DNA from: Tamlana crocina
GTDB lineage: Bacteria; Bacteroidota; Bacteroidia; Flavobacteriales; Flavobacteriaceae
Assembly (NCBI GenBank): GCA_040429635.1
Contig: CP158972.1
Coordinates: 2,056,001-2,120,000, forward strand
DNA length: 64,000 nt
Direction: 5' to 3'
Shown: one piece after another, positions 1 to 8,553 of the stretch
Layout of the letters: each line of letters starts with the position of its first letter
Numbering within the stretch: the first letter of the stretch is position 1
Program-made: the position numbers and the translations under genes
The notes under the pieces: model-generated
What the model was told of the DNA's origin: nothing
The model's input: only the letters and a program-made list of their open reading frames with translations
Database searches by the model: none

Positions 1-969
1 ACTGTAAAAACCATTAAGATTACCATATATCGCTTGGCGGAGATATCGCATATTGCGAGTTCACTTATTAATGCTGCCATTAACGGAAAATCGGTTACGG
101 TATCCATTGAGCTCCGTGCCCGTTTTGATGAGCAGGCTAATATCGATTATGCCCAACAGATGAAGGATGAGGGCGTTAACCTTATTTTTGGTGTTCCTGG
201 ACTAAAAGTGCACAGTAAAATGTGTGTCATTGAGCGCGAAGAAGGCAAAAAAGTAAAGCGCTATGGTTTTATAAGCACAGGAAACTTCAATGAATCTACC
301 GCCAAAGTGTATACCGATTATACCTTGTTTACTGCCAATCAAAAAATACTAAAGGATGTCGATAAAATATTCTCATTTTTTGAAGCCAATTACAGAATAA
401 ACCGATACAAGCACCTTATTGTTTCGCCACATTATACCAAAAAGGAAATTTTCAAATTAATCGATAAGGAAATCGAAAAAGTTAAAAATGGTGAAGAAGG
501 ACTTATCAGGCTAAAAATGAATAGTATTTCGAGCTACCCCATGGTCGATAAACTATACGAAGCCAGCCGTTCGGGTGTTAAAGTGCAAATGATTGTTAGA
601 GGGCTTTGTTGTTTGATTCCCGGTGTTGAGGGCATGAGCGAAAATATCGAAGTCATCAGTGTAGTCGATAAATTTTTGGAGCATTCAAGAATTTATATCT
701 TTGGAAAGGATGAAGCATCCAAACTTTATATTTCGTCTGCCGATTGGATGACCCGAAACATTGAAAATAGGGTAGAGGTTAGCTGCCCCATTTATGATGC
801 CGATATTAAACAGGAAATTATTGATACCTTCAACATCAGTTGGAACGATAATGTTAAAGCCCGTTTGCTTAACGACGAACAGGAAAATAAATATCTCGTG
901 AACAACAAACCCAAAGTAAGATCGCAGTTTGCTATTTACGATTATTACCAAAAAAAATTAGAAGACTAA
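1..969 (+). CDS. ppk1: Polyphosphate kinase 1, C-terminal part (cut by window start)
   Basis: The frame is open from base 1, so the start lies before the window; the visible part is about 322 residues, roughly the last half of a normal ~690-residue PPK1. The enzyme polymerises the ATP gamma-phosphate into inorganic polyphosphate. Both histidines of the phospholipase-D-like active site are visible: GLKVHSK (His at 211-213, equivalent to the autophosphorylated His435 of E. coli) and FLEHSRIYIF (His at 682-684, equivalent to His592). ARFDEQANI, STGNFNES and SSADWMTRNIENR are also typical of the family. A ppx/gppA-like gene starts one base after the stop, the classic synthesis/degradation pair. 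Identification is secure; only the N-terminus is unseen. Confidence 0.97.
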   Translation, partial: TVKTIKITIYRLAEISHIASSLINAAINGKSVTVSIELRARFDEQANIDYAQQMKDEGVNLIFGVPGLKVHSKMCVIEREEGKKVKRYGFISTGNFNESTAKVYTDYTLFTANQKILKDVDKIFSFFEANYRINRYKHLIVSPHYTKKEIFKLIDKEIEKVKNGEEGLIRLKMNSISSYPMVDKLYEASRSGVKVQMIVRGLCCLIPGVEGMSENIEVISVVDKFLEHSRIYIFGKDEASKLYISSADWMTRNIENRVEVSCPIYDADIKQEIIDTFNISWNDNVKARLLNDEQENKYLVNNKPKVRSQFAIYDYYQKKLED

Positions 970-970
970 T

Positions 971-1876
971 ATGCTCTCAATCAAAAAGTATGCAGCCATC
1001 GACATTGGTTCAAACGCCGTAAGGTTACTTATTTCAAACATTATTGAACAAAAAGGTAAGCCCGTAACGTTTAAAAAAAACTCGTTGGTGCGTGTTCCAA
1101 TCCGTTTGGGTGCAGATGTTTTTGTAAAGAATAAAATTTCCAAAGAAAATACCGAACGTATTCTCGATACCATGTTGGCTTTTAAATTGCTGATGAAATC
1201 TCATAAAGTGGTTAAATACAAAGCATGTGCTACTTCGGCCATGAGGGAATCGGCCAACGGTAAAAAAATTGTTGAACAGGTGTTGGAACATTCGGGCATT
1301 AGTATTGATGTAATTGGGGGCGAAGAAGAAGCGGCCATTATTGCGGCCACTGATTTGGACAAGTATATAGACCCCAACAAAACGTATTTATACGTTGATG
1401 TGGGTGGTGGTAGTACCGAGTTTACCGTAATAGACCGTGGTAACCAAGTAGCTTCGCGTTCCTTTAAAATAGGTACGGTGCGTTTGCTCAACGATATGGT
1501 TTTAAACGAATCGTGGCAAGAACTAAGGGAATGGATTGGTGAAAACGTTAAAGAGTACGAAAAAATTTCGGTTTTGGGGTCCGGTGGAAACATCAACAAA
1601 ATATTTAAAATCTCTGGAAAAGCTTTAGGGAAACCGCTTTCGTATTTTTATATGACTTCGTATTACAACACGCTTCAGTCGTATTCTTACGAAGAACGTA
1701 TTTCAGAATTAGGGCTTAATCAAGACCGTGCCGACGTAATTATTCCGGCCATGCGCATATACCTCTCGGCTATGAAATGGAGCGGTGCAAAAGATATTTT
1801 TGTGCCTAAAATTGGACTGGCCGACGGCATTATAAAAAGTATATACTACGATACCGTTTCTAGCAATACACAGTAA
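971..1876 (+). CDS. Ppx/GppA family phosphatase (exopolyphosphatase-like)
   Basis: 301 residues with the actin-like ATPase fold of Ppx/GppA phosphatases, which remove terminal phosphate from polyphosphate or the 5' phosphate of pppGpp. The N-terminal phosphate loop AAIDIGSNAVRLLI (residues ~8-21) and the second loop VDVGGGSTEF (~141-150) are clear. At ~300 residues it has only the catalytic two-domain core; the C-terminal HD-like and small domains of the ~500-residue E. coli Ppx are missing, as in many short Bacteroidetes homologues. The ATG lies one base after the ppk1 stop, so it is almost certainly co-transcribed. The family does not separate exopolyphosphatase from pppGpp phosphatase by sequence alone; the partner gene favours polyphosphate. 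Confidence 0.92.
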   Translation: MLSIKKYAAIDIGSNAVRLLISNIIEQKGKPVTFKKNSLVRVPIRLGADVFVKNKISKENTERILDTMLAFKLLMKSHKVVKYKACATSAMRESANGKKIVEQVLEHSGISIDVIGGEEEAAIIAATDLDKYIDPNKTYLYVDVGGGSTEFTVIDRGNQVASRSFKIGTVRLLNDMVLNESWQELREWIGENVKEYEKISVLGSGGNINKIFKISGKALGKPLSYFYMTSYYNTLQSYSYEERISELGLNQDRADVIIPAMRIYLSAMKWSGAKDIFVPKIGLADGIIKSIYYDTVSSNTQ

Positions 1877-2046
1877 AATTTTGCACTTCAGCCTTTTAGT
1901 TGCTTTGTTTTGAAATTATAATTTATATTCGTGCATATTATTAATTATAACCCAAATCTATTAATAATGAGCAAGCCATAATGATGAATTTCAGCGACTT
2001 TTGAATATGGCCCAAAGCATCTGATAGATTTACAAATAAACAACAG

Positions 2047-2631
2047 ATGAAAAAAATATTACTTTTAACTGTACTTAGTTTTTCCGTTTACGGTTTTTCC
2101 CAAAATCAAGATTCACTCAATGTTAATACCGAAGAGCCCAAGCAAAACACCTTCACTTTTCAGGGTGTAAAATATGGGGTACGTGGTGGTTATACCATTT
2201 CGCATTTAGATTTTGAAGATGCGCCCATTATGGAAAACAAACACCGAAACAGCATTTACATTGGCTTTTTCGCCAACATAGGTTTGTCAAAAACGTTTTC
2301 TATTGTTCCAGAATTACAGTTTTCGGCTGAAGGTGCTGGAGCAGAAGTACTTCATCTCGATTATATACAAATGCCTGTATTTTTTAGGTTTAGATTCAGT
2401 GAAAAAATCCATGCCGGTTTAGGGCCGCAAATAGGATGGAAAGTGCATAAAGTGGGTGACAATATGGTCGATTTAGCCTATTCGGCCGTTGCAGGTGTAG
2501 AATACAAAATAAACTATGCGCTGTATGTTGATGCCAGATACAACTACGGATTGGGCAATGTGTTTCACGAAAATACCGGAGTTTCAGCCAAAAACCGAAA
2601 CATTCAAATAGGTGTTGGTTATAAATTTTAA
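2047..2631 (+). CDS. Outer-membrane beta-barrel protein (PorT-like)
   Basis: 194 residues starting with a cleavable signal peptide (MKKILLLTVLSFSVYGFSQ). Alternating hydrophobic/aromatic strands follow, such as VKYGVRGGYTISHL, YIGFFANIGLS and YALYVDARYNYGLG, and the chain ends in aromatic Phe (IQIGVGYKF), as expected of a small outer-membrane barrel of the OMP_b-brl_2/PorT type. No catalytic motif is seen. It stands alone after a 170-bp gap from ppx and converges with miaE, sharing 4 bases with its stop. Function unknown; PorT-like proteins are common, mostly uncharacterised Bacteroidetes envelope proteins. Confidence 0.75.
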   Translation: MKKILLLTVLSFSVYGFSQNQDSLNVNTEEPKQNTFTFQGVKYGVRGGYTISHLDFEDAPIMENKHRNSIYIGFFANIGLSKTFSIVPELQFSAEGAGAEVLHLDYIQMPVFFRFRFSEKIHAGLGPQIGWKVHKVGDNMVDLAYSAVAGVEYKINYALYVDARYNYGLGNVFHENTGVSAKNRNIQIGVGYKF

Positions 2632-3209
2632 CCGTGAATAGTTTCGCTTTTTCCTAAATCGCGCATTATTTCCGCTTCATATTCAAGAAGTTGCTGCCAT
2701 TTGGTGTCAACTTCTTTTTTATTGCCATACTTTCTGGCAAAACCTAAAAACATGGTGTAATGATTGGCTTCGCTCACCATAAGTTTTCGGTAAAACTCGG
2801 CCAATTCCTTATCTTCAAGCTCTTCCGATAACAACCTGAAACGTTCGCAGCTACGCGCTTCAATTAAGGCTGCATATAGCAATCGGTGTACCAGTTGCGT
2901 GGTTCGACTACCCCCTTTAGGGAAAAATTTAACTAGCTGTACCACGTAATCGTCACGACGGTCGCGCCCCAAAGTCCAACCCCGTTCAATAATTTTATCG
3001 TGAACCATTTTAAAATGGCTGATTTCCTCTTTTACCAGAGCAGTCATTTCCTGCACCAATTCAGTATATTCAGGAAAACTTACAATTAACGAAATGGCTG
3101 TGCTTGTTGCCTTCTGTTCGCAAAAGGCGTGATCGGTTAGTATTTCTTCAATATTTTTTTCTACAATATTAACCCAACGTGGGTCGGTTGGCAGTTTTAA
3201 TCCGAGCAT
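2628..3209 (-). CDS. miaE: tRNA-(ms2io6A)-hydroxylase
   Basis: 193 residues, the usual length of MiaE, a ferritin-like non-haem diiron monooxygenase that hydroxylates the isopentenyl group of ms2i6A37 in tRNA. The diiron ligand pattern is visible: a first Glu near ILTDHAFCEQKA, then EEISHFKMVH (ExxH), then EARSCERF and a final EANHYTMF (ExxH). The stop overlaps the convergent barrel gene by 4 bases. It is 18 bases downstream of dnaX on the same strand and is probably transcribed with it. Confidence 0.93.
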   Translation of the reverse strand: MLGLKLPTDPRWVNIVEKNIEEILTDHAFCEQKATSTAISLIVSFPEYTELVQEMTALVKEEISHFKMVHDKIIERGWTLGRDRRDDYVVQLVKFFPKGGSRTTQLVHRLLYAALIEARSCERFRLLSEELEDKELAEFYRKLMVSEANHYTMFLGFARKYGNKKEVDTKWQQLLEYEAEIMRDLGKSETIHG

Positions 3210-3227
3210 AGCAGCTATTTTAATTCA

Positions 3228-4946
3228 TTATACATCCAAATCGAAAGCTTTTCTTAAAGCATCAAGATTCGGGTTCTTTTCCTTTAGTTTTTCAAATTTT
3301 TCTAAAGGTGTGTACGCATATTGTTTTTGTTTAACTTCGTTAATGGTTATCGACAGATTGATATCGAAGTTATTCAGTTCTTTCCTTATGTAGCCCAAAA
3401 GGTCGTATTGTTGGCGCTCAACTTCCACTTTATTGGTTTCGTTGGGGTACTCCAAATGAGCAGTGGTTCCTTTAATTTTAGGTTGGTCTATCGACAAAAT
3501 AGAGGCTAGGTTATGCTGTCCATCGACAGTAATTTTATCGATGTAAGCCTTCCAAACCCGTATAAATTCCTTTTCGGTAAACGGTTCTTTCGGTAAATCT
3601 TCCTCGTTAACCACCACTTCCATTTGTTTGATTTGGTGGGCTTTTTTCTCACGGATACTTTTTAAGGATAAACCAGAAGTGCGTTTTGAATCTTTGTTGA
3701 GTTCAATTTTTGGAGGCTGCTTGGCTTGAAATTGTTCAACTTTTTTTGTTGGAGCCGGTTTGGATTCAACATTGGTCTGAGGTTTCACAACTTGATCTTG
3801 TGCAGGCGTTTTAACCGGAATGGGCGTAATGCCCTTCTTTTTGAAGTACGACGCCGGAATTATGTAATGTTTGCTATTTTTTTTTTCTCCATCAAAAGTG
3901 ATAGAGGCAAGTTGCATGAGGCAAAGTTCGACGAGCAATCGTTGGTTTTTACTGCTTTTGTATTTGAGGTCGCAGTCGTTAGCGAGATTGATGCCCTGCA
4001 ATAAAAAATCTTGAGAGGCCTTTTGTGATTGCTCTTGGTATTTGGCTTTGGTTTGTTCGCCCACTTCCAAAAGTGGAATAGTTTGCTGATTTTTACAAAC
4101 CATTAAATCTCGAAAATGCGAGGCCAATCCGGCTATATAATGGTGCCCATCAAACCCTTTGGAAAGCGTATTGTTGAACAACAATAACAACTCCGGTATT
4201 TTGTTTTCCAAAATCAGGTCGGTGCTTTCAAAATAGGTTTCGTAATCCAGCACGTTCAGGTTTTCGGTAACGGCCTGGCGGGTTAAATTTTTCCCCGAAA
4301 AGCTCACCACACGGTCAAAGATTGAAAGTGCGTCACGCATGGCACCATCGGCCTTTTGGGCAATAATGTGCAGGGCATCGTCTTCGGCATCAATACCTTG
4401 TTCGTCGGCAATATACTTTAAATATTCTTTGGCATCGTTTACCGTAATACGCTTAAAATCGAAAATTTGGCAACGCGATAAAATGGTTGGGATGATTTTA
4501 TGCTTTTCGGTAGTAGCCAAAATAAAAATACAGTGCCTGGGTGGTTCTTCCAAGGTCTTTAAAAAGGCGTTGAAAGCGGCCTGCGAGAGCATGTGCACCT
4601 CGTCAATAATATATACTTTATATTTTCCTATTTGCGGCGGAATGCGTACTTGGTCGGTGAGGTTCCTAATATCGTCAACCGAGTTGTTCGAAGCGGCATC
4701 CAGCTCAAAAATGTTAAACGAAAAATCTTCGTCTTCCTTTTCGCTACCGTCGCTGTTTATCATTTTGGCCAAAATACGGGCGCAAGTGGTTTTACCCACA
4801 CCACGCGGACCGGTAAACAACAAAGCCTGGGCCAAGTGGTTGTTTTCAATGGCATTCAATAAGGTGTTTGTAATGGCCTGCTGCCCAACCACGTCCTTAA
4901 ACGTTTGGGGTCTGTATTTGCGTGCCGATACTACAAAGTGTTCCAA
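3228..4946 (-). CDS. dnaX: DNA polymerase III subunit gamma/tau
   Basis: 572-residue clamp-loader ATPase. The AAA+ motifs are clear: Walker A GPRGVGKTT near residue 45, Walker B IIDEVHMLS, sensor 1 LATTEKHKI and the arginine-finger region SRCQIFDF. The four-Cys zinc module normally found between Walker A and LDAASN is absent and replaced by an acidic stretch (DGSEKEDEDF), as I recall for other flavobacterial DnaX. The poorly conserved C-terminal part from ~350 corresponds to the tau region. The chosen start is TTG at 4944-4946, giving the flavobacterial N-terminus MEHFVVSARKYRPQTF. An in-frame ATG at 4968-4970 is followed by a stop after three codons and cannot be the start unless that stop is an error. 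Confidence 0.95.
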   Translation of the reverse strand: MEHFVVSARKYRPQTFKDVVGQQAITNTLLNAIENNHLAQALLFTGPRGVGKTTCARILAKMINSDGSEKEDEDFSFNIFELDAASNNSVDDIRNLTDQVRIPPQIGKYKVYIIDEVHMLSQAAFNAFLKTLEEPPRHCIFILATTEKHKIIPTILSRCQIFDFKRITVNDAKEYLKYIADEQGIDAEDDALHIIAQKADGAMRDALSIFDRVVSFSGKNLTRQAVTENLNVLDYETYFESTDLILENKIPELLLLFNNTLSKGFDGHHYIAGLASHFRDLMVCKNQQTIPLLEVGEQTKAKYQEQSQKASQDFLLQGINLANDCDLKYKSSKNQRLLVELCLMQLASITFDGEKKNSKHYIIPASYFKKKGITPIPVKTPAQDQVVKPQTNVESKPAPTKKVEQFQAKQPPKIELNKDSKRTSGLSLKSIREKKAHQIKQMEVVVNEEDLPKEPFTEKEFIRVWKAYIDKITVDGQHNLASILSIDQPKIKGTTAHLEYPNETNKVEVERQQYDLLGYIRKELNNFDINLSITINEVKQKQYAYTPLEKFEKLKEKNPNLDALRKAFDLDV

Positions 4947-5175
4947 ATCTTGCTGAATTTAGTTCAGCATCTTTTTTGATGCCTTGATAACAGAAACAAA
5001 GTTAATCATTCCATTTATAATTGAAAATACAGAATGTAGAATTTGCTAGTAGTTATCAACAACAATTTAAAGCACTCGTTACAAATGAGCGCTAGCTTTT
5101 ATAAGTTAAAATTACAACTTCGGTTAACCTTCAATTCTTTCCCAACAAAACCTAGCTTTTAAGCATTTTCAATTG

Positions 5176-5183
5176 TACTTTTG
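5176..5183 (+). promoter_or_regulatory. -7 promoter element of rnpB
   Basis: TACTTTTG matches the flavobacterial -7 consensus TAnnTTTG exactly and ends 3-4 bases before the first base of the predicted RNase P RNA P1 helix (5187). No good TTTG -33 element is seen at the usual distance. Confidence 0.6.
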
Positions 5184-5186
5184 CAA

Positions 5187-5534
5187 TAAGTAAATCGCCT
5201 TATCGCTCGAATGCTGAACTTGTTTCAGCACAAGGGAGGAAAGTCCGAACACCGTAGTGCAACATAGTGGTTAATGGCCACCGGCCGAGAGGTCAGGAAA
5301 AGTGCAACAGAAAGAATGTACAGGTAATGCTGTAGTGAAATCAGGTAAACTCTATGTGGTGCAATGCCATGTAAACCAGCGCTTAAAAGCGGCACGTTTG
5401 ATGCTGGAGGGTAGGCAGCTAAAGTGTACTGGTAACAGTGCATTCAGATAAATGATAGGGACGTTCTGGTTTTGTTTTGGAGAGATTCTGAAACGAGTTC
5501 AGAATGAACAGAATTCGGCTTATAGATTTGCTTA
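5187..5534 (+). ncRNA. rnpB: RNase P RNA (bacterial type A)
   Basis: About 348 nt encoding the catalytic RNA of ribonuclease P, which matures tRNA 5' ends. The universally conserved P4/CR-I segment GAGGAAAGTCCGAAC lies at ~5235-5249. The partner CR-V region with ATGATAGGG and the distal ACAGAATTCGGCTTATA are present near 5452-5524. The 5' end TAAGTAAATC (5187-5196) pairs with GATTTGCTTA (5525-5534) to close helix P1, which sets the boundaries. CR-II (GGTCAGGAAAAGTGCAACAG) and CR-III are also recognisable. A -7 promoter element precedes it and an intrinsic terminator follows directly. Confidence 0.95.
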
Positions 5535-5541
5535 AATAAAC

Positions 5542-5574
5542 AACCCCTTCTTAAATTGAAGAAGGGGTTTTGTT
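5542..5574 (+). terminator. Intrinsic terminator of rnpB
   Basis: An 11-bp perfect stem, AACCCCTTCTT (5542-5552) with AAGAAGGGGTT (5559-5569), six-base loop, followed by TTTGTT. It lies eight bases after the end of the RNase P RNA. Confidence 0.9.
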
Positions 5575-5654
5575 AAGTAAGTTGGTTAAAAGGTAGATTG
5601 TTTTTAATTAATAATTTAACCTGTTTTAGTGAACGACTGATTGAACGATTATAA

Positions 5655-6173
5655 TCAGTTATTCATTGAAGTAGTATCGGCCATCACTTTAGCAGCTTCA
5701 ATTTCCTGAAGGGTTTTGGATATTCCGCTGGTATCGTAGTACGCGTATTCCTGAACAATTTTACCATCAACAAATTCAAGGGTTAAATGAACGGGAATGA
5801 CCAATTGTTTTCCGGTAACATTGGCTTTTCCGCCCCAATTTCCCCAATAGTTTACCCAAGTTTTTCCGTCTTTATCGATAACCATTTCATGTATACCGCC
5901 TTCTTTTGAAAACCCATAAGACGAAAAATTGGATAGCATTTGCTGCATACCTTCTATCATTTCAGATGGTGAAGCCGGCTTGTTGGTGTTGTGGAAAATT
6001 TTAGCGGTATCGGCAAAGTGCGATTTCCAGGCTTCCCAATCTTGGTTTTCGTAAGCTTTAATGCCCGCTTTTACGGTTTCAATTTCTGCTGATTCTTCAA
6101 AATAACGTTGTGGTTTGTTTTGGCAAGCAATAAAAACAATAATTGCCAAACCGAGTAAAAGAAGTTTTTTCAT
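5655..6173 (-). CDS. SnoaL/NTF2-like lipoprotein
   Basis: 172 residues from ATG at 6173. The frame can begin 10 codons earlier (6203), but the start at 6173 gives a clean lipoprotein signal (MKKLLLLGLAIIVFIAC, lipobox with Cys17) and is preferred. After the lipid-anchored Cys, the chain reads like a SnoaL-like/NTF2 fold: AYENQDWEAWKSHFADTAKIFHN, a middle section with VNYWGNWGG, and TLEFVDGKIVQEYAYYD. Such proteins bind small molecules or are polyketide-cyclase-like; no substrate can be named. It is monocistronic, facing the rnpB terminator. Confidence 0.8.
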   Translation of the reverse strand: MKKLLLLGLAIIVFIACQNKPQRYFEESAEIETVKAGIKAYENQDWEAWKSHFADTAKIFHNTNKPASPSEMIEGMQQMLSNFSSYGFSKEGGIHEMVIDKDGKTWVNYWGNWGGKANVTGKQLVIPVHLTLEFVDGKIVQEYAYYDTSGISKTLQEIEAAKVMADTTSMNN

Positions 6174-6327
6174 ATTATTTATGGTTTTAAAGTTAGTATT
6201 CAATACAAACCATAAATAAGTTCAAGAAAAAGAAATGTTCCCTTTTTGAGAGAAAGTTAGTGTTGCATAAAGTCTGGGACTCTTAAAGAGAACCCTAAAG
6301 TACTGAAAAAAAAGATATTAATAAGAA

Positions 6328-6873
6328 TTAGGCTTCGTTTTTTTCAAAAAAGCTGAATACACTACCGCCGTAACTTTTAGAATAGCTGAAATGCTCCACT
6401 TCCGAAAGGTTGGTGTGTTTGGAATGTTCCACTACCAAAATACCATCTTCCAACAAAAAGTCATTTTGGAACACCAATTGTGGAATTTTAGCAAAGTCTT
6501 CATCCGTAAAATCGTAAGGTGGGTCGGCAAATACAATGTTCACTTTAAAGCTGGCCTTTTCTAAAAACTTGAACACATCGGCTTTAATGGTTTCAATGGG
6601 CATTTCAAACTTTTTGGCTGTTTCGTTTATAAACTTAATACAGGCAAAATGTTGATCCACACACGTGATTTGTTGAGCGCCACGTGATGCAAATTCGTAA
6701 CTGATATTTCCCGTTCCGGCAAAGAGGTCGAGCACCGTAACTTCATCAAAATAATACAAATTGTTCAAAATATTGAACAACGATTCTTTGGCCATATCGG
6801 TAGTAGGCCTCACTGGTAAGTTTTTGGGAGCAACTATTTTTCTGCTTTTGTATAATCCTGAAATAATTCGCAT
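6328..6873 (-). CDS. rsmD: 16S rRNA (guanine(966)-N2)-methyltransferase
   Basis: 181 residues, the typical RsmD length. It starts MRIISGLYKSRKI and contains PTTDMAKESLFNIL, the SAM-binding motif LDLFAGTGNIS (~residues 49-59) and the N6/N2-methyltransferase signature FADPPYDF (~114-121). It methylates G966 of 16S rRNA in the assembled 30S subunit. Its ATG overlaps the stop of the upstream DUF3822 gene by one base (TAATG), implying translational coupling. Confidence 0.95.
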   Translation of the reverse strand: MRIISGLYKSRKIVAPKNLPVRPTTDMAKESLFNILNNLYYFDEVTVLDLFAGTGNISYEFASRGAQQITCVDQHFACIKFINETAKKFEMPIETIKADVFKFLEKASFKVNIVFADPPYDFTDEDFAKIPQLVFQNDFLLEDGILVVEHSKHTNLSEVEHFSYSKSYGGSVFSFFEKNEA

Positions 6874-7700
6874 TAAAAGCTTTTTATAATGGTATAATTA
6901 CTGTGTGCGTTTACGGGTTGGGCGTTAAAATCGTATTTGTAATTGTCTTCGCGTTTGCCCAAAAATACTAATCTTATGTATTTATATGCGATAACGTAAA
7001 GGTCGTCGTTGGCATCAATATCGCCCAAAAAGATTAGGTTGGTTGTTTCGGGACTTAACTGTAATTGCTCCAGACAGAATAGAATGTAATAAATAAAATC
7101 TTCTTTGGTTCTGTATGCAAACGAATTGTACAATAACAATTTACCGTTCTTTACAATTAAAATTTCAAAATGGTCGCTACTAACGTTTACGTAAGCCTTT
7201 GTAGTGTCTAAGTTTTTTTCCGTTTTTAAAATTTCTTCAACTAAAACGGTAGAAACATGTTTAAAGGTGAAATCGCCAAACTTGTCATAAATATAATTGT
7301 TGATGTTGATGTAAGGTACATAAACATTTTCACTACGATTGATTTCAATGGAATCGAACGTGATGAAATCCGATTTTAAAATCTTCGAGTTGAACTTTAA
7401 GTAATCGGCCAAATGCTCTTCGTTAAACAAAGACTTTGGCACTAGTGTCGATAAATTATTATCGTGAATCACCCGAACTTCATTGAAATCGTGCTGTAAT
7501 GCGCTTTCGGTATCGAAAAAGTGTTTCAATTGGTCGAGCGCTTCAAAGGGAATAAGTTGTTTGCCAAAACTCACCGTTTTTAAAAAGGTTACGGTTTGGA
7601 TGTTTCGGTTTAATATACAAAAAGAAAGTCCACTCAAGCTTATTTGAATGGACAGTTCTAATATGTTGTTTTGGGTAGTGTTTTTATTCGTTGGCACCAT
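6873..7700 (-). CDS. DUF3822 family protein
   Basis: 275 residues matching in length, content and position the DUF3822 family, a Bacteroidetes protein usually encoded beside rsmD. The N-terminus (LELSIQISLSGLSFCIL) and the middle segment VYVPYININNYIYDKFGDF recall the actin/hexokinase-like fold seen in relatives, with DHFEILIVKNGKLLLYNSF as a second lobe. No catalytic residues can be named and no function is established. It overlaps rsmD by 1 base and the upstream membrane-protein gene by 17 bases, so the three form one operon. Confidence 0.8.
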   Translation of the reverse strand: MVPTNKNTTQNNILELSIQISLSGLSFCILNRNIQTVTFLKTVSFGKQLIPFEALDQLKHFFDTESALQHDFNEVRVIHDNNLSTLVPKSLFNEEHLADYLKFNSKILKSDFITFDSIEINRSENVYVPYININNYIYDKFGDFTFKHVSTVLVEEILKTEKNLDTTKAYVNVSSDHFEILIVKNGKLLLYNSFAYRTKEDFIYYILFCLEQLQLSPETTNLIFLGDIDANDDLYVIAYKYIRLVFLGKREDNYKYDFNAQPVNAHSNYTIIKSF

Positions 7701-8421
7701 AGGTTTTTGGCCAGTTTCCAGATGTGTTAACTTCGTTCATTGAGCCTACTTTTAAGGCATCGCCGTTAACACCATCAACCGATACTACTTGTTTTTCTTG
7801 TACCAAAAGGTCTTTGTTTTGGTCGAAAAGAATAACGTCTTTTTCTACGGAAGCTTCAAACACTGGGATTAAAAGCTTGTTTTGTTCAATATGGCCAGCT
7901 TCCATTTTAAATTTGGCACCATCTTCCCCAACAGGAACATTCATCATTTTTTTGTAACGATCAGACTTTTTAAATAAAGAATCTTTTACAGGCACATAAC
8001 CTAATGTATCTATAATCACGATATCCTTAAAAGTATCAACGCCGTAACGCTTGGTCATTTCTTGGTCAAGCTCACTGGAATCGCGTCTTTGGGTAATGGT
8101 AAACTCGGCAGTATCAATAAACTTGATTAAATCGTCAAAGTTTTTTGCAAACTTTCCTGTAACTTGCTTGTGTGCCAATTGAGAGTCTCTAATATCCTTT
8201 AAACTTTCAATAACTACTTTATAACGCTTGTTTTTTTCTTTGTTAAATTGGATAGGCTCATAAATAGACATGTAAGTTTGGTAACCCAAAAAAGCGATAA
8301 GCACCCAAAGTAATATGTTTAAAACGGGTTTTAATTTATTAGGTATAAATTTGTCAACCAGCTTCACCAAGCCAATTGTAACTAAAATTACTGCAACAGC
8401 AATCAGAATAAAATTCAACAT
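7684..8421 (-). CDS. Membrane protein of unknown function
   Basis: 245 residues. Two N-terminal hydrophobic segments (about residues 2-20 and 33-48, the second LKPVLNILLWVLIAFLGYQ) are followed by a long charged soluble domain containing KRYKVVIESLKDIRDSQLAHKQVTGKFAKNFDDLIKFI. This looks like a bitopic or hairpin-anchored protein. I do not recognise a named domain. It is the first gene of the DUF3822-rsmD operon, with a 17-base overlap, and is preceded by a good -7 element at 8464-8471. Confidence 0.75.
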   Translation of the reverse strand: MLNFILIAVAVILVTIGLVKLVDKFIPNKLKPVLNILLWVLIAFLGYQTYMSIYEPIQFNKEKNKRYKVVIESLKDIRDSQLAHKQVTGKFAKNFDDLIKFIDTAEFTITQRRDSSELDQEMTKRYGVDTFKDIVIIDTLGYVPVKDSLFKKSDRYKKMMNVPVGEDGAKFKMEAGHIEQNKLLIPVFEASVEKDVILFDQNKDLLVQEKQVVSVDGVNGDALKVGSMNEVNTSGNWPKTYGANE

Positions 8422-8463
8422 AGTTTGTTATTTAATTAAATAAAGTTTATTAACGGTATTTAG

Positions 8464-8471
8464 CAAATCTA
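8464..8471 (-). promoter_or_regulatory. -7 element for the membrane protein/DUF3822/rsmD operon
   Basis: On the minus strand the sequence reads TAGATTTG, an exact TAnnTTTG match, about 43 bases before the ATG at 8421. It is divergent from the helicase promoter element at 8517-8524. Confidence 0.5.
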
Positions 8472-8516
8472 CAATTTTTTTTTAATCGTAAAAACAATGT
8501 TCGGTAAAATCATTTT

Positions 8517-8524
8517 TATATTTG
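8517..8524 (+). promoter_or_regulatory. -7 element for the helicase gene
   Basis: TATATTTG, an exact TAnnTTTG match, 29 bases before the ATG at 8554. No clear TTTG -33 box is seen. Confidence 0.5.
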
Positions 8525-8553
8525 AATAAATTATTAACCCCGAAAACCCTCAA

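Noticed and set aside
4339-4956. 205-codon frame antisense to dnaX
   Set aside because: Shadow of the strongly conserved DnaX frame; low-complexity Ser/Cys/Lys composition without domains.
5225-5443. 72-codon reverse-strand open frame
   Set aside because: It lies entirely inside the RNase P RNA gene and has no protein family character.
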